Below, one piece after another: positions 45,300-56,989 of a DNA stretch of 64,000 nucleotides. The stretch lies in contig CM053331.1 of assembly GCA_028583605.1 (NCBI GenBank), forward strand, positions 39,842,283 through 39,906,282, given 5' to 3'. The position numbers were made by a program, and so were the translations under genes. The notes under the pieces were generated by a model, which was not told where the DNA came from, did not search any database, and saw only the letters and a list, made by a program, of their open reading frames with translations. Source of the stretch: Dastarcus helophoroides. Lineage: Eukaryota > Arthropoda > Insecta > Coleoptera > Bothrideridae. Position 1 is the stretch's first letter, and every line of letters starts with the position of its first letter.

Positions 45300-48200
45300 A
45301 TAAAAAAAGTTAATTTCGAGTAAAAAGTCGACATTTCCAGTAATATAAAACAACGCATTTTGAGATAGACGCCAAAATTTGGAATATAAGGCGACCTTTG
45401 AAACACACAAAATCTCTGTGGAGGGTCGAATTTAAGAAAAAACGTGGATTTTAAAATAATGCAGAATTTCCAAATAAGACGACCCTTAAAAGAAAAGAAT
45501 AAAATTTGAAAATAAAGTCGAAATTTCGAAAGACGAATTTTAAGAAAAAGACCTATTAAGATACTAAAGAAAACAACAATTCTAAGAGAAATGGTCAAAT
45601 TTTCCAAAAAAAAGACGAATTTCCAGGAAGAAGTCGAAATTTGTAAAAATTTTGAATATCGAATTAAAAATAAAATACGAAATTTAGAGAAAAAGCCAAA
45701 ATTTCGACAATAAGACGAATTTTGAAACACACAAAATGTCTGGAGAGTCAAGTTTAAAAAAGAAACTCAGAAAAACGTGGATTTTGAAACAATGCAGAAT
45801 TTCCAAAGAAGACGACCCTTGACAGAAAAGAATACAATTTGAAAATAAGGTCGAAATTTCGAAAGACGAATTTTTAAGAAAAAGGCCTGTTAAGATACGT
45901 ATTAAGATACTAAAGAAAACAGCAATTCTAAGAGAAATGGTCAAATTTTCCAAAAAAAAGACGAATTTCCAGGAAGAAGTCGAAATTTGTAAAAATTTTG
46001 AATATCGAATTAGAAATGAAACGCGAAATTTAGATAAAAAGCCAAAATTTCGACAATAAGGCGAATTTTGAAACACATAAGAGTCTGGAGAGTCAAATTT
46101 AAAGAAGAAACTCGGAAATGAACGTAAAAAAATTAACTTAATCAGCATGCATAGCTTTAAAGAGTTCGTGCGATTGCAGAATGATGTTTTATTCAAATTC
46201 GTTGATACGTTCAGCAAACTAACAGTCAGACAAACTTTCTCATTTATATATTAGTCAAGATGCAAGAAGGGGTACAACAAATGAAGAAATTTCCAAACAA
46301 AAAACAAATTCATAAAGTCAAAATTTTGAAACGCAGATGACTTTTAGGAAAAATCAAAATCTCGGAAAAAAATGTGGAATTTCGAAATAAAATTTAAAAT
46401 TTCCAAACAGGGCGAAATCTTCAGAACAAATGCAAAAATTCCCAAACAAAAATCTAATTCAGAGAAAGTAGAAATTGGGTAAAAGATGAAAATTTTGAGA
46501 AAAAGGTAGAATTTTGAAAATTGAAAATTTTGAAAAGTAGACGATTTTATAGAAAAAAGTCGAGATATTAACAAAGCAAAACTGTTACATTTTTAAAAAA
46601 GGGAAAGATTTCTCACAAAATTGTAATTGTTAGAGAGAAATGAAGAATTTTTTTTAAAATTTAACAAACTGTTGGTAGCTGAAAATCTGGATTTGTGAAG
46701 GAAGTTACTGGCGAAAATGTCAACGAAAAATGAACGAATTTAGCACACTTAACATGGAAAATAGAGAGAATGTTAAAAAGATGAATTTGAAATAAATCGA
46801 AATTTTGCAAATGGTCAAAATGTCTAGGAAAAAATGGCGAACTTCTGGAATAAAGTAAGACATTTTGAAAACAACTCTTACTTCAAAAATCTATCGAAAT
46901 TTTAAGCAAAATAAAAAGACGAATTTTGCTGCAATTTCGAAAAAAGACAAATTTGGACAAAAATCGAAATATTTTGATGGAAACGAAGAAATTTCAAAAA
47001 AACAAACATTGACAAATATTAACTGAATATCTGGAATTGTGAAGGAAGCGATGGGGTAAAAAAATGGCAATGGAAAATGAACGAATTTAGCACAACTTTC
47101 CAAAGAAGATACAGAGAATGTCAAAAACGACGAATTTATGATAAAAAAATCGAAATTTTGCTTAAAAGGTTAAAATGTTGGGCAACAAATTCGGGAATAA
47201 AGTCGAAATGTTGAGTTGACTTTCAAAAATTTATCGAAATTTCAAGCAGAGTAACAATTTTTAAAAGAACCAGTTTTGAGAAAAATGCTGCAATTTCGAA
47301 TACAGAGGAATTTGGAAAAAAATCGAAATTTTCTGACAGAAATGAAGGAATTAAAAAAAAATTTCAAATGGAAATCTGAAATTGTGAACGAAGCGATGGG
47401 CGAAGAAAATATCAATAAAAAATCAACTTATTTAACACAACTTCCCCAAAAAGATACAGAAAACCTCAAAAGCGACGAATTTGGAAAAAAAAGTCGAAAT
47501 TTTGAGAAAAAGTTTAACTTTCAAGAATTTATCGAAATTTCGAGCAAAATAACAATTTTTAGAAGAACGAACTTTGGGAAAAATGCTGCAATTTTGAAAA
47601 AAGACGAATTTGGACAAAAATCGAAATATTTTAAGGGAAACGAAGAAATTTAAAAAAAAAAATAATTGACAAATAATAACTGAATATCTGGAATTGTGAA
47701 GGAAATAATGGGGTGCAAAATGTCAATAAAAAATGAACGAATTTAGCACAACTTTCCAAAGAAGATACAGAGAATATCAAAAATGACGAATTTATAATAA
47801 AAAAGTCGAAATTTCGCTTAAAAGGTGAAAATGTTGGGAAACAAATTCGGGAATAAAGTCGAAATGTTGAGTTGACTTTCGAAAATTTATCGAAATTTCA
47901 AATAGAATAACAATTTTTAAAAGTACCAGTTTTGAGAAAAATGCTGCAATTTCGAATACAAAGGAATTTGGAAATAATCGAAATTTTCTGACAGAAATGA
48001 AGGAATTAAAAAAAAATTTCAAATGGAAATCTGGAATTGTGAACGAAGCGATGGGCGAAGAAAATATCAATAAAAAATCAACTTATTTAACACAACTTCC
48101 CCAAAAAGATACAGAAAACGTCAAAAGCGACGAATTTGGAAAAAAAGTCGAAATTTTGAGAAAAAGTTTAACTTTCAAGAATTTCTCGAAATCTCGAGCA

Positions 48201-50340
48201 AAATAACAATTTTGAGAAGAACGAACTTTGGGAAAAATGTTGCAATTTCGAAAAAAGACGAATTTGGACAAAAATCGATATATTTTGATGGAAACGAAGA
48301 AATTTCAAAAAAAAAATAATTGACAAATAATAACTGAATATCTGGAATTGTGAAGGAAACAATGGAGTGCAAAATGTCAATAAAAAATGAACGAATTTAG
48401 CGCAACTTTCCAAAGAAGATACAGAGAATATCAAAAATGACGAATTTTTAATAAAAAAAGTCGAAATTTCGCTTAAAAGGTGAAAATGTTGGGAAACAAA
48501 TTCGGTAATGAATTCGAAATGTTGAGTTGACTTTCGAAAATTTATCGAAATTTCAAATAGAATAACAATTTTTAAAAGTACCAGTTTTGAGAAAAATGCT
48601 GCAATTTCGAATACAGAGGAATTTGGAAAAAATCGAAATTTTCTGACAGAAATGAAGGAATTTAAAAAAATTACAAATGGAAATCTGGAATTGTGAACGA
48701 AGCGATGGGCGAAGAAAATATCAATGAAAAATCAACTAATTTAACCCAACTTCCCAAAAAAGGTACAGAAAACGTCAAAAGCGACGAATTTGGAAAAAAA
48801 AGTCAAAATTTTGAGAAAAAGTTTAACTTTCAAGAATGTATCGAAATTTCGAGCAAAATAAAAATTTTTAGAAGAACGAACTTTGCGAAAAATGCTGCAA
48901 TTTCGAAAAAAGACGAATTTGGACAAAAATCGAAATATTTTGACAGAAACGAAGACCTTTTCTGATAGAAATGAAGAAATGTCAAAAAAATTTAACAAAT
49001 GTTAATTAAAAATGTGAAATTGTTAAATAAACAATGGGCTGAAAAAATGTCAATAAAAAATTAACGAATTTAGAACAACTTTTCAAAAAAGATACAAAGA
49101 ATGTCAAAAACGACGAATTTGTAATAAAAAAAAATCGAAATTTTGCTTAAAAGGTTAAAATGTTGGGAAACACATTCGGGAATAAAGTCGAAATGTTGAG
49201 TTGACTTTCAAAAATTTATCGAAATTTCAAGCAGAGTAACAATTTTTAAAAGAACCAGTTTTGAGAAAAATGCTGCAATTTCGAATACAGAGGAATTTGG
49301 AAAAAATCGAAATTTTCTGACAGAAATGAAGGAATTTAAAAAAATTACAAATGGAAATCTGGAATTGTGAACGAAGCGATGGGCGAAGAAAATATCAATA
49401 AAAAATCAACTTATTTAACACAACTTCCCCAAAAAGATACAGAAAACGTCAAAAGCGACGAATTTGGAAAAAAAGTCAAAATTTTGAGAAAAAGTTTAAC
49501 TTTCAAGAATGTATCGAAATTTCGAGCAAAATAAAAATTTTTTGAAGAACGAACTTTGCGAAAAATGCTGCAATTTCGAAAAAAGACGAATTTGGACAAA
49601 AATCGAAATATTTTGATAGAAACGAAGAAATTTTCTGATAGAAATGAAGAAATGTCAAAACAATTCAACAAATGTTAATTAAAAATCTGAAATGGTTAAA
49701 TAAACAATGGGCTGAAAAAATGTCAATGAAAAATAAACGAATTTAGAACAACTTTCCAAAAAAGATACAGAGAATGTCAAAAACGACGAATTTTTAATAA
49801 AAAAAGTCGAAATTTTGCTTAAAAGATGAAAATGTCGAGAAACAAATTCGGGAATAAAGTCGAAATGTTGAGTTGACTTCCAAAAATTTGTCGAAATTTC
49901 AAATAGAATAACAATTTTTAAAAGTAGCAGTTTTGAGAAAAATGCTGCAATTTCTAATACAGAGGAATTTGAAAAAATCGAAATTTTCTGACAGAAATGA
50001 AGGATTTAAAAAAAAATTCAAATGGAAATCTGGAATGTGAACGAAGCGATGGGCGAAGAAAATGTCAATGAAAAATCAACTAATTTAAGACAACTTTCCA
50101 AAAAAGATACAGAAAACGTCAAAAGCGAGGAATTTGGAAAAAAAGTCGAAATTTTGAGAAAAAGTTTAACTTTCAAAAATTTATCGAAATTTCGAGCAAA
50201 ATAACAATTTTTAGAAGGACGAACTTTGGATAAAATGCTGTAATTTCGAAAAAAAACGAATTTGGAAAAAATCTAAATTTTCTGATGGAAACAAAGAAAT
50301 TAATAAAAAAACTGACAAATATAGTGCAAAATGAAAATTT
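45300..50340 (+). repeat. satellite block with 330-bp and 660-bp higher-order repeats
   Basis: A GTCGAAATTT-type satellite organised in larger units. At 45300-46110 a unit of about 320-345 bp repeats (ACACAAAATGTCTGGAGAGT-like anchors at 45410, 45731, 46074). At about 46670-50340 a dimer of two 330-bp monomers repeats with a 653-677 bp period: GAACGAAGCGATGGGCGAAG occurs at about 47386, 48041, 48694, 49371 and 50040. Translations recur as NEAMGEENINKKSTYLTQLP and related, reflecting repeat identity and not a protein. A repeat U fragment lies inside at 46115-46280. Confidence 0.92.
46115..46280 (-). repeat. dispersed repeat U fragment holding an LTR empty site
   Basis: Reverse complement matches 34490-34990 without the LTR. 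The tetranucleotide ATAT at 46246-46249 is single here and doubled around the LTR at 34530-34842, so this is the unoccupied version of that insertion site in a paralogous copy. Confidence 0.85.
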
Positions 50341-50599
50341 TTTCTTTAAATTAAAATAAAACAGAAATATACGAAACATAATATATTGTCAAAAAAAACT
50401 TACAATCAGAAATTAATGTTATATTTAACATGTTTGTAATTTCAATAAGTGCACCCTTATATTTGAGGGCAAACATGGTGCATTTAAGGTCATAATAATT
50501 CTTGGCTCGACCTAAAAGGACCTCGAAATGGAACACAGAATAGGCACATCTAGTTATTAAGTTGTCGATCTTAAAAAACTGAACAATGTTCCAAATACT
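50341..50599. other. intergenic DNA
   Basis: AT-rich DNA between the satellite and the retrotransposon remnant; may include its 3' end, but no tail is evident. Confidence 0.3.
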
Positions 50600-51825
50600 G
50601 AAAATAATTTTACAATCTCATAGTCTCCCCTTCGATAACGGATGTGACTGATTAATATGTTTGAATTTGCATCTTTTGGTGACCAACTCTGGACTATAAG
50701 AGTGCGCCACCAAAGCTGCGTCGTCTGCATAAGTTGCCAATAACGTGTAGTCGATTGTTGGATTGGTTCTCGGGATGTCTCCTGTGAACAGAGCAGAGGT
50801 AACAAGGCAGAGCCTTGAGGCACTCCATACTGTAGCCTAAACTGGTTTGATAGTTTCTGTCCTACCTGTGCACTGAATGAGCGCTGGCCCAAGAACGAGC
50901 TTACCATTTGAACCATCGTTAGAGGTATTCCAAACTAGTGCATCTTGTAGACCAGTCCTTGGTGCCAAACTCTGTCAAATGCCTTGGAGATATCAAAGAA
51001 AATAGCTGGTTCCAGTTCATTGAGTGATTGTTTCAACCACACTCAGCAGCTGATCTAAGGTAGAGTGCTTAGGTTGGAACCCAAACTGTTCCTTAGGAAT
51101 GATGTCGTGATCGCTGATGATATTCTGCAGACGCTTTCCCAAAATTCTTTCCGCCACCTTACCCAAGTTGGATAAGAGGCTGATCGGCCTGTAATTTTAG
51201 AAAAATTTCCTTTCCTTACTTGGCTTAGGAATGAAGCAGTCTTCCATCTTGTGGGAAATACCCGTACTTAAACATGGAATGAAAGTATTCGACAGCTTGA
51301 TCCGGAAGAGACTTTAGAGCTTGGTTTGGAATTCCGTCTAAACCTGGAGACTTTTTAACGTTTAACTTGTGCAGAAAGCTTTGGATTTCCTCCTCGTTAA
51401 TCGGTTGGATGACATCGTGTTCTTTTGGCACTTCCTCCTGAAGAACTTGAACCTCTTCTTCCACCTCCTCTACGAAGTCCAAGTCCACTTCTTCAGGTGT
51501 GGCCTGACAATATAGTTCAAACGTCTCAGCGCAAGTTGCAGCCTTATTCTGATCTAAGTAAGCCATTCCTTGAGGTCCGTGTATCGGTGGGATAGGTTTC
51601 CTATCTCCTCTTAGAGCTTTGGCTGTGCGCCAGAGATCTGATGGAGTTTCGAGGTTGCAACTTCTTGGGTGTTCCTAAAACTTAGAAATTTTGTGCTCTC
51701 GGAGCTCATACCTGGGCTCGTGGATGTTGACTTCCGCCTTATTTGCTGGTAGATTGGTCCGTCTTGCTCTCTTCGCGGCACGATTTTTTTTTCTAATCAG
51801 CTCCACCAAGGCAGTGGTTCCTTTT
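50600..51825 (-). pseudogene. Jockey-type non-LTR ORF2 fragment (family B)
   Basis: From right to left the minus strand shows the linker before the RT (LIRKKNRAAKRARRTNLP), DLWRTAKALRGDRKPIPPIH, then RT: LNVKKSPGLDGIPNQALK (51380-51310), YRPISLLSNLGKVAERILGK (51195-51135), IPKEQFGFQPKHSTLDQLL, YGVPQGSA (near 50830) and YADDAALVAHSYS with the catalytic YADD intact at 50731-50720. This is the domain order of a Jockey-clade ORF2. Several stops and frameshifts (for example near 51195 and 51000) inactivate it. Endonuclease and the C-terminal part are missing. Its 5' end abuts the 3' part of family A head to tail. Confidence 0.88.
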
Positions 51826-51839
51826 TATACGCCAGCATC

Positions 51840-52690
51840 TTCCATAATAGTACTTGTGGAAAAGAGATAACTCACAAACCATACGCCTGTGATCTAGTCT
51901 TTCAAGAGAATCGGTCAGACTCTCGTCATCAATTAGGCGAATGACTCTTCTTTAAATTGAATCCAAGAGAGCTGAAGTGTGTTTTGGGGCCGAACTCCAA
52001 ACATGAGAACAGTATTGGTTAGTGTTGGCCTAACTTGAACTTTGTATAGTGTTACTAGCTGATGAGATATGAAGTACTTTTTAGCTCTAAAAAGAAAGCC
52101 TAGCTTCTGAGAGGCGCATTTGGCAATAGCGCGCACATCATCATTCCAAGAGACGTTACTGCTCGCCTTCACTCCTAGGATAGATCCCATTGGAAGGATT
52201 TTACCATCCATTGGTATGTTTGTTGCATTATCCCTTAATGTTTTCTTAGAAAAAACCGCGGCCTGAGCCTTTGAAGCGCCGAAATCATCCCGATTAATCG
52301 TCTGTATCTGCTGTTCCCTTAGTCGATCTAAAGTAGCGATAGATAATGCTTTGTTGGAGAAAGAAGATGAAACAAGGTTACCATCATCTGCGTAGCTGTA
52401 TATAGAATTGGAAGTTGAAGCTAAGAGATCGTTTATGTGTAACAGAAACAAAGTAGGAGCAGGACAGGCCCCTGAGGTACCCCTGCGTTAATCGCAAATA
52501 TCTCGGATGAGATGCCTGAGAGACCTAAAGAGATCTGTCAGCGAGAAAATTTGATATAAAACGACAGAGTCCATGAGGAAGACCATACGATGTTAATTTG
52601 GCGAGAAGAGATCTCTGACAGACTCTGTCAAAAGCCTTTGAGATATGCAATGCCACAATCCTGGCAGCCTTCTGAAACTCCTGCTTCAAA
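51840..52690 (-). pseudogene. family A non-LTR reverse transcriptase, dead copy
   Basis: The minus strand reads ALHISKAFDRVCQRSLLAKL near 52640, a damaged VPQG zone near 52490, FLLHINDLL, SYADDGNLVSSS with YADD intact at 52394-52383, then INRDDFGASKAQAAVFSKKT, ILGVKASSNVSWNDDVRAIA, LGFLFRAKKYF and LYKVQVRPTL. The longest continuous frame is 172 codons (51933-52451). Compared with the 23-kb copy it lacks about 10 codons after INRD. A frameshift precedes the catalytic box and the copy is cut at 51840 where family B begins. No endonuclease is present. Confidence 0.88.
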
Positions 52691-52759
52691 ATAGGCTAAA
52701 GACTTTGAAAAAAGTTAATTTTAAAAATACCTTAAAAACAAGACAAAATGCTTAAAGAA

Positions 52760-52935
52760 ACAAAGTAGTCTGAAGGGACCCTCTCAGTAGTAAAAGAAGA
52801 TCGTACAACTTTTAGTAGAATGCTCAAAGAATATTTTTTTTTTTTGGTGGAACGAACTGATCCTTGGTTATCTTCATATATTTCAATGCTCAAAGGAGAC
52901 TCATCAATTGAGCAGAATACCCGCAATTCGACTGT
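52760..52935 (-). pseudogene. copia-type RNase H remnant
   Basis: The minus-strand frame reads SIDESPLSIEIYEDNQGSVR, matching the EDNQG box of Ty1/copia RNase H with the usual short hydrophobic strand before it. A run of 12 T residues (52833-52844) follows and similarity is lost. No integrase or RT is seen. A shorter relative lies at 180-226. Confidence 0.5.
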
Positions 52936-52939
52936 CAAT

Positions 52940-54313
52940 GATAATTTGATTTGGAGAACCAGATTGTTTTAATTTGGTTGCAGTCCAGTGGAGAATGTTG
53001 TAAGCTCAAGTAGAAGGTTAAATAACCTTTGTATCTAAATAGCTTTGAGTTGCGCTAAGCAGAAATCATGAATCTGTCATTTTGAATGGAACTACGATCT
53101 TAAAATAGACCAGGTGATCCGGACTTATTATATAATCATATTAATTTATGTTACATGTAATACAAGGTTGAAATTCCTCGGTTCGAACGAACCGACGGTG
53201 CATAAATAATAATCTGAAATACACCTACCGCCTCAGCACTAAATACATATTCGAACTCATCCAATATATCAAGAGCAAGGAGACGTGCTCATTGTAATTT
53301 ATTTATGTCTTCGGCACGAGGGAAATTCGTAAATATTTCTTCAAGTAAACGGCATGTACTTTATTCGTGGGTGGCCACAATAGAACGGCGGTGTTCCCCT
53401 TATTTCGTTATCCTTCACTACACTAACACCATTGTTCAAGTCTAATGGAAATCCATTAATAATAAATCAGCAATACCCCGCCATATTCCGCGAGTTATTA
53501 CTTGGGGTGAACCAGGTACACTTTACGGGCGGAATCCACATAATTTCGCTGCACAAAGCGAATTAAATTATTCAAAGTTAATTTTCTGATTCCGAACGCC
53601 TTTGTGCTGCGCTACCAAACTAAACCCGACTCTTGCGGATTTCTAAAAACGAGACATTTACTTTGTATTATTCATCGGATACGTGCTAAGTGTGTTAGCT
53701 CTATTAGCAGACGCCTCCTGAAACCTCCAACGAAGAAGCCCCCAGGTAAACCCCGATACCGCCACGCAAAACCTCAGCGAATTTGGTGGATGCGCCGGTG
53801 GAGTTGTGGCTTGATGCCCCGAAGTCCCTGCGTTTTGTTACATAGTCAAGTTTTGTACGAAATATGAACGAAACTCCTACAACAATACTTTGTTCAAAGA
53901 TGATTTACACCAACTTTGAATACTTTAGAACTGTCACGTTAAAAATGGTTTATTAGACGTTTCTTAGTCGACGCTGTTAGGGAGATATGCAGCCATAAAA
54001 ACGTAATAACATCCTAGATTACTTATAGATTCTAGACGTCTGCCGAGTGTTTACAAGCAAATTGGGGTTATTACATAATTGTGTGTTCGAAACTTCGAGA
54101 TATCGAATATTCTAATATGTGTTAAATGCCAATACAAGCAAACTAGTTATAAATTACGATTATAAGAATACACTGTTCAGTTGTCTTCAATTAAACAATC
54201 CTATTGAGTCAAAACCCTACAGTATTAACGTGTAACAATATTATATTTAAAAAACAACTTACTTTATTTTTTCTGAATTGGGGGCGAAACTGTACAACTA
54301 AAAATTAGTTTTT
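52940..54313. other. intergenic, possible single-copy host DNA
   Basis: Non-repetitive with GC-richer islands at 53160-53440 and 53590-53830. An 87-codon frame (53604-53867, plus) is basic and has no motif. A 16-nt palindrome CGGTTCGAACGAACCG is at 53180-53195. No gene is supported. Confidence 0.35.
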
Positions 54314-54631
54314 CTATTCATGTTTTATCGGCTTTTTCTTCGCCAGTTACTTCTTTTACAATTCCAAATTTCAGTAACCTTCTGTTAAAGATTGGCGATC
54401 TGTTATAGATTGATATTGAAAGTAGTAACTGTCGAAGAAAAAGCCAATAAAACATAAATATAAATTCTTCATGGTGAACTCTAATTGACTGGAAACATTA
54501 TGTTTATTAATTTTATTTAACATTTCTTCGGCCCAGTTTGGAAATATTTAAATTGTTAACAAACAATAAAAATTTAAATATTTCCAAACTGGACCGAAGA
54601 AATGTTAAATAAAATTAATAAACATGAATAG
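54314..54631. mobile_element. nested foldback element
   Basis: Two hairpins lie side by side. The first pairs 54320-54351 with 54424-54455 (30 of 32). The second pairs 54501-54554 with 54571-54624 (53 of 54) around a 16-nt loop. The outermost TTTCTATTCATGTTTTA at the left pairs again with 54619-54634. The right arm sequence recurs at 34228-34275, showing it is a dispersed family. No coding capacity; a foldback or MITE-like element is the likeliest reading. Confidence 0.8.
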
Positions 54632-54639
54632 AAATATTA

Positions 54640-55670
54640 AGACTTCGCAAAGAAAATACAGAGAATATTTAAAATTTTGTTTGATATGAAGTTAATTAAG
54701 GCCGTGAGCTTATAAATATCGTAAAATTAGGAGTAAAAGTAATGCGACCAACATTTCAGTCGATATTTTATAGTTTCTTCGGCGTGCATTTGACGTGGAC
54801 CGCATGGGGTAGAAAACAAAGCGGAGTTTTAAATTACAACCTAAAATATGAAGTCTGTTAGTGACAGCGAAACAATTTCACCTCATGTCACATGAAAGTT
54901 TATGATGTTTGTGATTATGTTTTCTGTTAGTTACAGCTTGTAACCGAGGCTGATTTATCGGTTCGACCACATAAAAATACGATACAATTATCTTGTTCAT
55001 CATTCTTTTACAAAATAACACATTGTAATGGTTATGGATATAGGATTTTAACGATCTACCCACGGGCGTTTCGCGAGAAATATATCAATTGCCTCGTGGA
55101 ACTAAATCAGATTTCTCTCCCTTTTGTTACACTCTTAAAACAAAGGAATGGAAACCAGAACAATTGTGACACATGAAGAAGAAAATGAATGAAAATATCA
55201 TTACTTGGCAAAGAAGATACAGAGAATATCTGGAACAACCTCAACAGCAATTGGTTGTTGGTGATTATGAGCTTCACAGGGGTAGCTCGATTCCCAGCTT
55301 GTAACAACAACGGGCTCTTGCTCATTCCCCAACGCTAGCCGGCGCGTTGGCAGTGATGGCACTTTTCTTATTTTCAGTTATCATTGTCTACACTTCTCTA
55401 CTAAAGAAACTTTCAGTTATTATTGCCTACATTTCTCTACTGAAGCATTTTGCTGTAGCAACTCTTAAATATCAAAAAAATACAGAAACTAGAACAACCT
55501 CTTACCAACAGTTGATAACTGCTGAGAGATAAATGTTCAAATCATTTGATTTTTTAACTACGTGTACCTGTTGGTAAGTTTATTCACCAAAGAAACTCAG
55601 AGAGTGAATAGAAAAGGATTTTTGCTTAATTTAAAAACTTTTTCTGCTTCATCAGCTTCTTCTTTTTCAT
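54640..55670. other. intergenic DNA with satellite-like scraps
   Basis: Mostly non-repetitive. The phrase GCAAAGAAGATACAGAGAAT (55208-55227, variant at 54647) is shared with the 46-50 kb satellite monomer. No gene is supported. Confidence 0.35.
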
Positions 55671-55674
55671 CATC

Positions 55675-56717
<1,043 letters not shown>

Positions 56718-56754
56718 TATCTTCTTCTTCTTCTTATTCTTCTTCTTCTTCCTA

Positions 56755-56905
56755 CGTTAAGACTTGGTCCCGCACTTCTTACAATGTTTCGCACTCTTGG
56801 GATGCGGATGTCCAGCGTTTTGGTGGTCTTTCTGGGAGTCTCGCGGTGTTAGGCCTATCCGTTTTTGCCATTCTGGGTAGCCGGTTAACGGCCATTTAAA
56901 AACTG
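56755..56905. other. GC-richer segment after the microsatellite
   Basis: A 150-bp stretch (AAGACTTGGTCCCGCACTTC onwards) with composition unlike its neighbours. In retroelement ends such text often follows an RT, but no motif is identified here. Confidence 0.3.
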
Positions 56906-56989
56906 TAGAACTAAATGGAATTACATACTTTTATTTTTTTTGGGATCTCAAAGCTTGAAGCTTTTCAAGAGTTCAGGAATATTAAAGAT

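Noticed and set aside
47276..50204. Recurrent NEAMGEENIN peptide suggesting a duplicated gene
   Set aside because: It follows the 660-bp satellite dimer, has frameshifts between copies and lies in a satellite context.
52050..52062. CTGATGAGATATGAA as a hammerhead core
   Set aside because: It is part of the family A reverse transcriptase sequence and lacks the rest of the core.
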